From Garcia nutans (lineage: Eukaryota; Streptophyta; Magnoliopsida; Malpighiales; Euphorbiaceae), in NCBI GenBank assembly GCA_947685225.1, contig CANTUV010000008.1, forward strand, positions 38,499,501 through 38,563,500: a stretch of DNA of 64,000 nt, in the 5' to 3' direction. Made by a program: the position numbers and the translations under genes. Positions within the stretch are counted from its first letter, which is position 1, and each line of letters opens with the position of its first letter. The notes under the pieces are model-generated. The model saw nothing but the letters and a program-made list of their open reading frames with translations, was not told where the DNA came from and did not search any database. This document shows positions 1-10,919 of the stretch, piece after piece.

Positions 1-950
1 GAAAATAAGGCAATGGGCCTAGCTTGATTATGTGACAATGAGAAAGAGATTGAAAATGAGAAATATGAATAAATTGTGTGCCTAGTATATTATTCAATTT
101 TCAGAGTTCTGTATTTGGCGGCCTGCCTATGATTTACCTACGGGCTAGACACTGGCGCCACTGTGAAAATATTTTTGAGGTGAAATGACCGGGTCGTAAG
201 CCTAAAAAATAAGTCCTTGAAGCTAGGCTGGGTGAAATGACCAGGTCATAAGCTCAGACCTAGTTGGACTATTACATTGATATTATACCTATGGGGCTAG
301 ACACATGGTATCATTATACACCAAAACAGTAACTCTGGAATTTGAATAGCATATTAGTTATCTTTGGGCCCATGTTTGTGTTTGCTTTTATGTAAATTGT
401 GGATTGTGAAATATTTGAAAAGTATGAGAAAATGAAATGATGTGATATCCATAAGCATTTTGCGTTGGTCTTACTTTACAGTTTTATTATAATAAAAATT
501 TATACCTCTAAGCTTTTAGCTTAGCACGATTGTAATTCATCGCGTAGGTGACATGGGCGATTTGGTAGAGCTGGAGATTCCTACTAGACCTAGTCATGTC
601 TAGGCATTTATCGAGCTTGAAGTGTTTTTGGGTACATCAAGATCAGAGCCATTTGCCAGCATGTACATATTTTATATTATAGTATATTTTGATATTATGT
701 ATATTATGTTTATTTTTGAAGTATATATTGTAAATTGTAAAGAATGTTTTGGATAATTTGTTTAAAATGGGATTCTATATGTGTTATTGATATATATATA
801 TATCTATGTATAAATATTTTGAAAAAATATGGAGAAATTGAGAAGTATTGGTGAAATGGAGATTTGATTTTATTGGGAGTGTTTGTTTTATGCATGTTGA
901 GTTTATTAAATTTTGGGATGTCCAATTTACAGAAAAAACACTGGAAAATT
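1..950 (+). repeat. Chromovirus LTR fragment (A2 type), 3' part
   Basis: This stretch is collinear and nearly identical to 9378-10320 and clearly related to 45230-46270, the 5' LTR of CRV-1. It therefore is the 3' portion of an A2-type LTR, cut by the left window edge. It ends inside the sequence that continues in the other copies to a TTACA terminus. At about 946-952 it passes into TRG-a repeat DNA with shared AAATTT at the break. No reading frame of substance is present. Confidence 0.85.
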
Positions 951-1262
951 TGGGTTTTGGACCCGGTTCGAGTTCTGGACTCAAGGGAGATTCTAGGTTC
1001 TGGACCTAAGGAAAATTTAGGTTCTGGACCCGATTCGAGTTCTGGACTCAAAAGAGATTCTAGGTTCTGGACCTAAGGATAATTTGGGTTCTGGACCTAA
1101 GTAAAATTTGGGTTCTGGACCTGGTTCGAGTTCTGGACTCAAGGAAGATTTTAGGTTCTGGACCTAAGGAAAATTTAGGTTCTGGACCCGGCTCGAGTTC
1201 TGGACTCAAAAGAGATTCTAGGTTCTGGACCTAAGGATAATTTGGGTTCTGGACCCGAGAGA
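951..1262. repeat. Tandem array of hairpin words, TTCTGG-loop type
   Basis: About 310 bp of imperfect repeats made of words such as GGGT-TCTGG-ACCC, GAGT-TCTGG-ACTC and AGGT-TCTGG-ACCT. Each word is a small perfect inverted repeat around the same loop TCTGG. The same array occurs at 26200-26690 in TRG-c. The array lies in the 3' non-coding part of the element, far downstream of gag on the minus strand. Confidence 0.9.
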
Positions 1263-1935
1263 TTTGGATACTCGATCCTAAATTGGATTGGGATACTCGA
1301 TCCTAAATTGGCTTTGGATGCTCGATCCCAACTGGATTCGGATACTCGATCCTAAACTGGATTGGGATAGTCGATCCTAAATTGGATTGGGATACTCGAT
1401 CCTAACTAGATTTGGACACTCGATCCTAACTGGATTTGGATACTCGATCCTAAATTGGCTTTGGATACTCGATCCTAAACTGGTTTCGGATACTCGATCC
1501 TAACTTGGAATGGGATACCCGATCCTAACTGGATTCGAACATTCGATCCTAACTGGATTTGGATACTTGATCCTAAATTGGATTGGGATACTCGATCCTA
1601 ACTGGATTCGGACACTCTATCCTAACTAGATTTGGATACTCGATCCTAACTGGATTTGGACACTCTATCCTAACTGGATTTGGATACTCGATCCTAAATT
1701 GGCTTTGGATACTCGATCCTAAATTGGATTAGGATTCTTGATCCTAACTTGGATTGGGATACTCGATCCTAACTGGATTCAGACACTCGATCCTAACTGG
1801 ATTTGGACACTCGATCCTAAATTGGATTGGGATACTCGGTCCTAATTGGATTCGGACACTCGATCCTAACTGGATTTGGATATTCGATCCTAAATTGGCT
1901 TTGGATACTCGATCCTAAATTGGATTGGGATTTGA
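1255..1935. repeat. 24-25-bp tandem array (GGATACTCGATCC words)
   Basis: Roughly 27 tandem copies of a 24-25-bp unit with core GGATACTCGATCC followed by TAA(A/C)TGGATT. The core is GGAT-ACTCG-ATCC, a 4-bp stem with a 5-nt loop. Individual units have lost pairing, for example GGACACTCGATCC. The near-identical array at 26693-27370 belongs to TRG-c. Confidence 0.92.
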
Positions 1936-2275
1936 TTTGGGACCCGAGATTGGGTACTTGGACCCAAGATTGAATTGATTTTGATTTAATTTTGGGCACT
2001 TGGCCCTGAGATTGGGTACTTGGACCCGAGAATGAATTTGACTAACCTTTCATTAGTTGAGAAGTCTTACTGCTCCAGCTGTTCTATGCATTGTGATTCT
2101 TCACCCTCATAATGGATCTTCATCCTTAAAAATCGGGGTCTTCACCATTGTAAATGGATCTTCATCTTAGAGTTCGGGTCTTCACCCTTGAAATTGGATC
2201 TTCATCCTTGGAGATTGGGTCTTCATCCTTGCAAATGCATCTTCATCCTTTGAGATCGGGGCTTCTTTGTTCTTT
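1936..2275. repeat. Mixed hairpin-word repeats (GGGTACTTGGACCC, GGATCTTCATCC)
   Basis: Short runs of two further word types. GGGT-ACTTGG-ACCC-like words occupy 1936-2035. GGAT-CTTC-ATCC and GGGT-CTTC-ACCC words occupy 2095-2260. These are the same words that are expanded into long arrays in TRG-d (35905-36330) and TRG-b (15480-16490). Confidence 0.8.
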
Positions 2276-2277
2276 GA

Positions 2278-2610
2278 AGATGGAAGTGACACGGCCAGTG
2301 GCTTGGCCGTGTCTCCTGGGTGTGTCAGCTTCTGTGTCTTTTCTTTAGTTCTTCTTTGTTCTTGGCTTAGGATGGGACACGGCCAAGCTTGTGACCGTGT
2401 CTCCTGCCAGCGTCACCTACTGTTTCTTTTCTCTCTTTACTTGGTCTTTCTTGACTTTGCCCTTTAGGTGAGACACGGCTAGTGGCTTGGCCATGTCTCC
2501 TGCCCGTGTCATGTTCTGCCAAGATTTCCTTTGAGGTGACACGACCAAGCTTGATTTGGCTTGGGCATGTCTTGCTTGATCCATGTTCTTCTTTCCTTGT
2601 TTCGATCTTC
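2278..2610. repeat. ACACGGCCA inverted-repeat cluster
   Basis: Contains several long inverted repeats built on GACACGGCCA. At 2288-2313 a perfect 10-bp stem GACACGGCCA/TGGCCGTGTC closes a 6-nt loop. Related units start near 2370, 2471 and 2537. The homologous cluster at 27719-28015 in TRG-c has an even longer 12-bp stem (27901-27930). The same module occurs in the LTR of CRV-2. Confidence 0.85.
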
Positions 2611-3800
2611 CAAGGGAATTTTTGCACTTTAGCCACTTTTACCTTACAACTGTTTTTTCCTTTTTTTCCTCCAATTTTGATTGGATCTTATATCCTCTCC
2701 TTGCCCCCCAAGGATTTTTTCTTTCATGCAAGCTTTGATTGATGTTTTTCTTGTCTAGTTCTTGCATAAGCATGCATTTCTTCTCTTTGAAAAGTGACTA
2801 GGGCTTCCACAAGCGAATAGGCTTTCCATGCCCCCCTTGATTCAATATCTTCTTTAGATTCTTTAATTTGCAGGTTGTTGGATGTCCATTTTGCCAAAGA
2901 ATAGACAATACAAGACAAGAAAGTGTGATGTGATATGCTCATGTATGCATGATATGCATGAATAATACTTACAGTCGTTCCATCGACTCACAGACTGAGG
3001 TGATTAGCAGAAGTGTTCTCATTGGTTCCTTTTTTACGCTCGTTCAAGTCTCGCATTGGAATGATCGAAAGCTTTGCAATTGGCTTTTTATCTTCAAGAT
3101 GATGAAAACATGAGTGGTGGGGACCCTAAGCAGCAGAGTCAGGGATGCATCCATTTCCAACTATGTTTCAGCATGTCGGTTGATAGCTTCTTCATGACCT
3201 TGCCAATAATCATTTCCTTTGCCCAATATGTCCTTTGGAGGTTCAACATACTTCCCTTAACTTGAAGGCTTTGTATGAAAAAACACCTTTTTTTTAATTT
3301 TTGAATTTTAATTTGAAATCAAATGTTGGCTTTGCCAAATTAATGTCAATGTACCTCAGAACTTGAGTTTTCCAAATTAACATATCTATAACATGATAAC
3401 CCTAGCTACCGTACTAAACTCGGGAATTATTTCTATTTAAGCAAGAACTGTTGCACTTCAGATAGGCACATACACATTACTTGGCCAAAGGTCTCATTTG
3501 AGTTTAAATATTGTCTATCTCATATGCATGCTTATCCAAACTATCTCCACTAATAGACTCTACCTACCAAGAGAGATCAACAGTTCTTTGATAGGCTTGA
3601 AATGGGGTTTATAAGGGATGTGGGTTTAAACGAAGGCCATTTTGAGATAGAAGTTGATGTGACACAATGGACAAACCTTCACACTACAAATTTCTTGTTT
3701 GAACTTTAGGCAGTTGGGAGCATTCTTGCTAGACTCCAAATTCTTTCTATCTTCTTTGCATTAATTTGGATCTTGATTAGGATAGTTTTTGCCCTTGCAA
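2611..3800. other. Non-coding 3' region of TRG-a
   Basis: No coding sequence was recognised here. The stretch is shared with the corresponding parts of TRG-b (about 16640-17760) and TRG-d (about 36410-37630), so it is a conserved non-coding segment between the repeat arrays and the purine-rich tract. TRG-c has lost most of it. Confidence 0.7.
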
Positions 3801-3809
3801 AAAGGTTTG

Positions 3810-4182
3810 GTTCCCAAATTCATTTCTTTTTTTCTTCTCCCTTTTCTTTATTTCTCTCACTCTTCCCTTTCTTTGAGCATTTTATCATTTTGTCCTTCTT
3901 CCTTATAGGACTGTCAAGTACAGAACTTTCAAGAATTGGATGGTGTTTCTCCTTTTTCTTTGATTTTGATCGAATCTTTGGTTGGGTTGGACCAATTCAA
4001 GTCAAACCGTCCTCATAAACCAAATGGAAGTCTTTTGTTGTCTTAGGTAAAAGAGAAATCAGTTGGCTTTTTGAACCATTTTGGGTTTTCTTTTCTTTTT
4101 TTCTTTTCTATTTTTTCTTTTCTCTTTTTTCTTTTCTTTTTTCTTTTTTATTTTATTTTCTTCTCTCTTATTTTTTTTTTGG
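3810..4182 (-). repeat. Long homopurine tract on the element's sense strand
   Basis: Plus strand shows a C/T-rich stretch, extreme at 4085-4180 (runs of TTTTCTTTT). On the minus, sense, strand this is an A/G-rich tract downstream of gag. The same tract occupies the same place in TRG-b (17760-18195) and TRG-d (37640-38030), so position is conserved although the sequence is simple. Confidence 0.8.
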
Positions 4183-4982
4183 TTCTAGCTCTAAAAGAGT
4201 TGTCTTGTTTGTACCAACTTGGACTTCCAATAATGGATGAGTGGAGTAACATAAACCTTTAGAGATAAATCATTTGTTACTCTAATGATGTTGTTTTGAT
4301 ATATTGGAGATATCAAAGGAACTTCAACTACCCTTATGGTCTTGAAAACATCAACTATCTTCATGGTCTTGAGAACTTCAACTATCTTCATGATCTTGAC
4401 CAATCATTTCTTTCTTTGATCTTCTTGCAACTTTATCCTAGTGATCATAAGACTTGTCAAAAGTATCACAACAGCTCAGGGTAGATTATTGGAGTTTTTA
4501 AGCCAATGAAAAGAAAGCTAAAATTTTATAAAAGCTCAAAGGGACAACTAGGGATTGATATTTAATTGGGTGGATACTAGTTGTTGGCTAACCAAACAAT
4601 GCCTAGATCATCTCTCCCTTAAATAAGCAGAGTTCAATTTCACCTCGAAAGTTTGTCAAAGCATGTTCTAAGACTGACTAGGACCTAGACAAAGGAAATT
4701 ATGCAGGAGCCCTCTCTAAGTAAGCATATACAACTCAATGCTATAGAGCAATTCCCTCATCTAGTAAAGTCATTCAAGTCATGATGCCTAGACACATTAA
4801 TTTATAAACATCAAACTAAATTCCTCATCGGTTGAGCACCAAAATGAACAAAGACTAACAAATTTTTTGATAAAAGTAATTTATTCAAACAAATTTAAAT
4901 TTGAAAAACACGATAGTTCCAATTAAATATTAAAGAAAGTAAAATTGAATAGCAACATTCAAGCTAAGGAAAGTTTGTTGAG
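4183..4982. other. Non-coding segment between gag and purine tract, TRG-a
   Basis: Conserved in TRG-b (18196-18966) and TRG-d (38031-38826) with short indels. It contains a small internal repeat of 'tcttgaaaacatcaactatc'-like units at 4335-4400. No reading frame shows protein-like conservation across the three copies, so I treat it as 3' untranslated sequence. Confidence 0.65.
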
Positions 4983-6301
4983 TTAGGCTTCTTTTCCTTT
5001 CATATCTTCAATATCCCTATCTTGAAAGGATGATAAAACAAAATCTTCTTCCAATCCTTTTCCCACCATGAAGGTTGCTGGTGGAGGCACTCTTCCAAAT
5101 TTAGGCAAAGGGTTGTTCTTGGTATAGGGCTTATTCGGCTCGGGTAGCTTGCCACTATCAATCAAATCTTGGATCTCATGCCTTAGACGAGCACATTTAT
5201 CTGTTTCATGCCCTCGCATTTGATGAAATTGACAAAAGGCCTCGGCATTGAAGTTTGGTGGCTATGTAAAGGTCGAGGAGCTAACGGTTGTAACAACCCT
5301 TTCTTTTGCAGCTTGCTAAAAACCCAAGACAGAGGTTTCCCCAATTCTGAGAATTGTCTTTTATTCCCTTGACCGATTACATTAACATCAACTTCTTTTT
5401 GTGTGCTTTGATTGTTAGGCTGGTTGTTCCCTTTCTCATTCCTTCTTATTGAAAAATAATTCTTCTCCCTTTCCCACTCTTCAATTTGTAGACCAGCTTG
5501 GAGAAGATCTTTGAAATCCCTTATAAGGGTGTGAGACATCCTTTCACGGAGATTGGTCAGGAAACCTCTCACGATCATCCTTATTTGATCGGATTCATCG
5601 GGCCTCTTCTTGAGCAAAGCAACTTTATTTCTCCATCTTTTCACATAGTCCACAAAATTCTCATTTGGCCTTTGTCTTATGGACTCTACTTCCATTAAGG
5701 TAACTTCCATCTCGACATTATACCCATATTGTTGGATGAAGGCTTTGTAAAGTAGATCCCAACTCTTTTGTATTCCTTCATCTAATGTGTTGAACAAATT
5801 TTGGACAACAGGGTCCAATGAGAGCATGAAGTACCTTAGGGTTTGAGCCTTAGTAGCTCGGGCAGATTGCATGGCAGTGATATACTGCTTCACATGGAGA
5901 TGAGGATTTTCGGTGCCATTGTACTTTGTAAAAGATGGCATCTTGAACTTGCAAGGGACTTCTTCATCTTGCTCAAACAATTTGTCGATCTCGGACACCT
6001 CTTCGGTTTTCAATTTCTTCTCAAATTTCTTTTCTAAATCAGCAATCATCTTTTCAACATCAGAAGTCTTGGTCTTTTCAATAGTTGCCTTCTTAACAAC
6101 CTTCGGCTCCTTTTTGTCTTGAAGATCTTGGTAGTATTGAGCAGATGCCTTTGGCTTCTTAGTGCTAGCAGATGCCTCGACATGATTCTCTAAGATTGCA
6201 GTCAATTGGTTCCTCATAGTCTCAGCTAAGGCCTCTTTTATTTCGTCCATCTTGGCGTTGAGGGCCTCATCCACCATCCTTTGAATTTGTTCGGGCTCCA
6301 T
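4983..6301 (-). pseudogene. gag: gag polyprotein (TRG-a), one frameshift
   Basis: Encodes a Retrotrans_gag-type capsid protein that would coat element RNA in virus-like particles. The chosen start is the ATG at 6301-6299 (MEPEQIQRM), the same ATG that begins gag in TRG-b and TRG-c; the open frame upstream to 6463 is leader. The order is: an N-terminal helical part, a Lys/Glu-rich coiled-coil-like segment (KMIADLEKKFEKKL), the capsid core with FIQQYGYN and RQRPNENFVDYVKRW, then a CX2HX4HX4C zinc knuckle (CQFHQMRGHETDKC, near 5200-5245). The length, about 440 residues, fits a Tat/Ogre-like gag. A frameshift near 5255 separates core and knuckle. No protease or RT follows: the reading frame stops at 4983 in FQDRDIEDMKGKEA. 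It is the least damaged TRG gag here. Confidence 0.88.
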
Positions 6302-6856
6302 TGTTTTTGGTGAGCAAGTGATTGAGTCGTTGCTAGATACTTCATCTCCGGCGTAGGTCAGATTGTTGTAAGCTTTAGAACTATCGTAATCTAGGGTTGT
6401 GAGCCAGAGAGGATCAATGATATGAGATGCAAATGTATGCATGTATGCACAAACAATCATCAAATAAGGATAAATAGGACGTTCCTTTAAACCTTATAAC
6501 ATCCGCACACGAATGGCGAGTCCCTTTTCCTAAGTATATGGTTAACAAAATACCAACATGGGGTATCTTGCTTTCAAATAATTCCCTCGGACGTTTCAAC
6601 CAATAGTTATATTTTCGAAAATGGAAATCAATCCATGATAATTCCCATTAATTAGGTTTTAATCCATTCAACCAACTAAAGTAGCTTTTATGCTATATTG
6701 GATTAAAACTAAATTAAGAGGTTTATCATAAATAGATATCTCACTTGAAAAAGGTAACTAATGGTTCATGCCAAAAACAAGCCCATGGTTAATTTATTCT
6801 TAGTATAAACTAGGCCCACAATTGATTTTTGGTATTTCTTAATTGACCTAAATTTG
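6302..6856 (-). other. Leader (5' untranslated) of TRG-a
   Basis: Matches the sequence upstream of gag in TRG-b (20363-20935) and TRG-c (29187-29755). It is truncated at 6856, where the other copies continue toward their primer-binding site and 5' LTR. No gene was seen. Confidence 0.75.
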
Positions 6857-9036
6857 GAGTTATGTTTGAGTTTGAGGTATTATTGTTGATGATAGGAGTG
6901 TGTTTTGATTGTGTTGTGTTTAAGAGTGTTTGATTCATTTGATTTTTGGATTGTTGAGTTTGGATTGAAGAAAAGAGTAAGTTGGTTGGAAGAGAAAGTG
7001 TGTGATTGTGTTTAGGGTTTGTGGTGATGATTATGATTTGTGTTTGATATATGTTTTGAGTTGTTTTAATGTTTTTGCAAGTTTATTATGATTTTTGGGT
7101 ATGTTGAGCTAAGTTTATTTGAAGTGGATTTTGGTGAAAGGAAGTGATTTGTTAGAGGTAGTGTTGTTGTGGCCGGAATCTGTATTTTTGGCCTGACACG
7201 CCCATGAGCACGACCAGGTTTTAGGCGTGTCAATGGTTCTGTGTTTTTGGATAGGTGGCACGAGCAGTGACACGCCCATGTCACTGAGCGTGTCACAGCT
7301 TCTGTGTAGTAATAGTATTGACACGTCCAGTGACATGCCCATGTTACTGAGCGTGTCATAGCTACTGTGTTGGTGAGGAATTTACACGGCCATGAACACG
7401 CCCATGTTGTTGGACGTGTCAATGTTTCTGTGAGACAGAATGTTTTACACATTCAGTGACAAGCCCGTGGTTCTGAGCGTGTCAAAGCTTCTGTGTTGTG
7501 AGTTTAGGGTACGTTCAGGGACACGCCCGTGTTGTTGAGCGTGTCATGTGTAGAGTTTGCCCTAGTTAGCTTTATCTATTTTATCTCATATGTATTATTC
7601 CTTTTGGATTAGGTTGTGAAGAGGTTGATTTGCCCTAACTTAAGTGGTGAAGAAGTGTTGGAAAAGGAAGTTTATAGATTTGTATAAGTGGTGCTTAAGG
7701 TAAGTACAAACTACATTATTGCATATATTCATATGATGTTGAGACTTAACATTCATTTGATTGCAAATGTGTTAGGAAATCTAATGCATTGTTGATGCTT
7801 ATGAATAATGTCATGATTAGTATAATATGAATGATTAATAAGCATCTAAGATATGTGTTAATGCCATTAATTATGTACACCTAAATGATGAGTTGAGATA
7901 TATAATGAGATGATTGAGGTATATTGCCTAGATGATTATGTTCAATGTATTGGATATGTATATTCTATTGAAGAGATGTGAAGCCATTGTTATTGGCTAT
8001 AATGATGTAAATGAGATGATGGAGGCATGTATGCCATAGTGATGATGATTAAATGACAATGAAGTAATAAATGAATTGTGTGTCTAATATGTTATTCATT
8101 TTCAGAGTTTTGTTGTTGGTGGCATGCCTAATAGTAACAATCTCTTGAAGTTAGGTTGGCCTTGATCCTTGAAGCCAAGTTGGGTTGAAGTTTAACATGT
8201 TTTACTCCCCTTGAAGCTTGGTTAGGTCTAGTCCTTGAAGCCTAATTGAGATGTTACAACCTTTGAAGCTAGGTTGGGTTTGGTTCTTGAAGCCAAGTTG
8301 GGTTGATACTTAGCATGCTTTGTTCCCCTTGAAGCTTGGTTGAACCTAAATCCTTGAAGCCTAGTTGGGATAATAATGATGATAAATGTGATGATTAAAC
8401 CAAAACATTAACTCTGAAAGTTGAATGGCATATTAGTGTCTTTTGGGCCCATGCTTGTCTTCATTTTCAATGTGAACCTTGAATAGTGAAACTAATGAAA
8501 CTATGAAGATACAATACGAATGCTTGATATGACATTGAATAAAATAAAATGTTGAAACATAATGTTCTTTTGAATGGTGTATGAAATTGATTGTGACATT
8601 GGCATTGCATCGAAACATAGTATTATTGTAGTTTGTACCACTAAGCCGTTGGCTTAGCGCGATTATGATTTATCGCGTAGGTAACAGGGAAGAACCGGAG
8701 AGTTCCTCTAGGCCAAGTAGAGGCTAGATCTTGAGGTGGTGCTAGTGAAGCTTAAAGATAAGATATACTGCCAAACATGTATATACTTTATGTTTTGTAA
8801 ATCTTGAGTTTTAATGTATAAGTATTTGTAAATAATTGTTATATTTTCCGCTACTTTTAAATAAACATTTTATCTTTAGTCTTTTATAACTTCTTTTAAA
8901 TGTTTTAAATTTGTTCATGTTTTTGAAAAGGGATGATTCATTTGTTAAGTATACCATAGCATTTCTATATTCAGTATACGTATATTACGATCGTTTTAGC
9001 AAGCTGTGTACGTATACGGGGTATAGGGGTGTTACA
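6857..9036 (+). repeat. A1-type chromovirus LTR, 5'-truncated
   Basis: Collinear with 40200-41540 and, in reverse, with the CRV-2 LTRs. It ends at a canonical terminus (GGGTGTTACA, 9027-9036) but lacks the TGTAATATCCC start. It contains the GACACGCC repeat cluster, the CCTTGAAGC(C/T)...GGTTGGG phrase repeats (8150-8370) and the CTAAGCCGTTGGCTTAG palindromic element (8642-8658). No internal element sequence follows, so this is a solo or broken LTR. Confidence 0.85.
7185..7555. repeat. GACACGCCC inverted-repeat cluster in A1 LTR
   Basis: Five or six roughly 60-bp units, each with a GACACG(C/T)CC...GCGTGTCA pair separated by short spacers, and each followed by 'ttctgtgt'-like text. For example, GTGACACGC pairs with GCGTGTCAC around CCATGTCACTGA near 7268-7297. 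The same cluster is at 40540-40900. Confidence 0.85.
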
Positions 9037-10552
9037 AGTACAAACTTTGAATGCATTGGTTATGTTTGTATGACATTTGGGCTTAACACATTTTGGTTGG
9101 AAAATGTGTTAAGCTACTTGATACATTGGCTTTGTATGAATAATGGGCTATGACATTTGTAATGTCATATATGTGTTAAATGCATTGTGAAAAGCCATTG
9201 ATAATGGCTAAATTGTGTAAATGTGATTAATATGTTATGTGGAAATACCCAAAGTAATTAGGTAATGTGTTGTGAATGCAAAAATGTGGTATAATGTAAG
9301 GAGATATGTGAAAACATAATGAAATGAATTGATATTGAAATAAATGAGAAAATTGAGAAAAGTGAGAAAAAGATGAGAAAATAAGGCAATGTGCCTAGCT
9401 TGATTATGTGACAATGAGAAAGAGATTGATAATGAGAAATATGAATAAATTGTGTGCCTAGTATGTTATTCAATTTTTAGAGTTCCGTGTTTGGTGGCAT
9501 CCCTATGATTTGCCTACGGGCTAGACGCTGGGCGTCACAGTGAAAATACTTTTGAGGTGAAATGACCGAATCGTAAGCCTCAAAAATAAGTCCTTGAAGC
9601 TGAGCTGGGTGAAATGACCGGGTCGTAAGCTTAGACCTAGTTGGACTATTACATTTATATTTTGCCTACGGGGCATGACACATGGTGTCATTATAGACCA
9701 AAATAGTAACTCTGAAATTTGTATAGCATATTAGTTATCTTTGGGCCCATGTTTGTGTTTGTTTTTATGTGAATTGTGGATTGTGAAATATTTGAAAAGT
9801 ATGAGAAAATGGAATGATGTGTTATCCATAAGCATTTTGCATTGGTCTTACTTTACAGTTTTATTATTATAAAAAATTGTACCGCTAAACTTTTAGCTTA
9901 ACGTAATTTTAATTTGTCGCGTATGTGACATGGGTGATTTTGATAGAGCCGGAGAGTCCTACTAGACCTAGTCATGTCTAGGCTTGCATTTATCGAGCTT
10001 GAAGTGTTTTTGGATACATCAAGATCATAGCCATTTGTCAGCATGTACATATTTAATATTATAGTATATTTTGATATTATGTATATTATGTTTATTTTTG
10101 AAGTATATATTGTAAATTGTAAAGAATGCTTTGGATAATTTGTTTAAGATGGGATTCTATATGTGTTATTGATATATATATATATATATGTATAAATATT
10201 TTGAGAAAATATGGAGAAATTGAGAAGTATTGGTGAAATGGAGATTTGATTTTATCGGGAGTGTTTGTTTTATGCAAATTGAGTTTATTAAAATTTGGGA
10301 TGTCCAATTTACAGACAAAACTCTATCGTATTTTTCCCAGAGATTTTCATATAAAATATTTATTTTGGATTCCTATAACAAATAAAGAATATTTATATAC
10401 TATTTAATTTTATATATTTAATTTTGAAATTTTAAATTAGAAATGTAAAATTTTTTTATTAAACAGGTCTGTGACATTTTTGTACCGTATATGTGTATTG
10501 TATATATGCTGAAAATATGTATTGTATGTATATAGGGTATAAGAGTGTTACA
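9037..10552 (+). repeat. A2-type chromovirus LTR, 5'-truncated
   Basis: Begins abruptly with a sequence that in the CRV-1 LTR lies internally (44895 onward) and runs to a GTGTTACA terminus at 10552. It abuts the end of the A1 LTR on the left and the protease region of Tat-1 on the right. It is thus a second truncated LTR in tandem, probably from deletion or recombination, not a simple insertion. Confidence 0.83.
9081..9169. repeat. Two consecutive perfect hairpins in A2 LTR
   Basis: At 9081-9114 a 14-bp perfect stem (GCTTAACACATTTT and its complement) closes the loop GGTTGG. At 9149-9169 a 9-bp perfect stem TATGACATT/AATGTCATA closes TGT. A third smaller one, GCCATT-GAT-AATGGC, follows near 9193. 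All three recur in the CRV-1 LTR at 44940-45060. Confidence 0.9.
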
Positions 10553-10900
10553 TGAGAGATCACGTCCGCTCTCTCTTTATCAAAGTAGAAGTCAAAGAGA
10601 AAAGGACTCCATGCTTGATGGTTGATGATGGGTTAACTATAAATGTCTGCCCACTTAAGATTTTGCCGAAACTTGCTATGTTAACAAGAGATTTGAGCCC
10701 AACTGAAGTGACCATTAGGGCTTATGACAATACTAAGAGGCACGCTGATGGGACTTTGAAAGCTCTTGTGAAGGCTGGTCTAATTGAATCTATGGTTGAA
10801 TTTGTAGTTTTGGATATCCCTGTACTTTTTCACTACTATTAGGACGACCCTAGTTCTATCCTCTTGGTGGAGTTCCTTTCACCCTTTATCAAAAGATAAA
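10553..10900 (+). pseudogene. Aspartic protease remnant of Tat-1
   Basis: The frame starting in the LTR/element junction carries LMVDDGLTINVCPLKIL, matching the Tat/Ogre protease active-site region, where a V-D-x-G motif is followed by NVCPL. Downstream RAYDNTKRHADGT and IESMVEFVVLDI fit the protease flap and C-terminal strand of this lineage. A stop follows at about 10840, and a later frame reads remnants of the next segment. In a live element the enzyme would cut the Gag-Pol precursor. N-terminal gag sequence is missing. The assignment rests on motif order only. Confidence 0.7.
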
Positions 10901-10919
10901 ATTCCCAAATGGGGATGAG

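Larger units (their letters stand above)
947..6856 (-). mobile_element. TRG-a: gag-only retrotransposon fragment, LTRs missing
   Basis: Internal region of a gag-only LTR element, read on the minus strand. Its parts match TRG-c: hairpin arrays 951-2270, ACACGGCC inverted repeats 2280-2600, and gag 4983-6301 with leader 6302-6856. TRG-c lacks the stretch matching about 2775-5324 here. Both LTRs are gone: the left end fuses to an A2 LTR and the right end fuses to an A1 LTR at 6856/6857, where TRG-c and TRG-b instead continue their leader. No protease, RT or integrase sequence is present. The family assignment rests on the complete copy TRG-b. Confidence 0.85.

Noticed and set aside
2154..2742. 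Overlapping open frames with hydrophobic translations
   Set aside because: They come from the hairpin-word and ACACGGCC repeats; they are duplicated at 27585-28188 only because the repeat is.
5240..5270. Possible programmed frameshift between gag core and zinc knuckle in TRG-a and TRG-b
   Set aside because: The shifts differ in direction in the two copies, and TRG-d reads through the same place in one frame, so these are decay.
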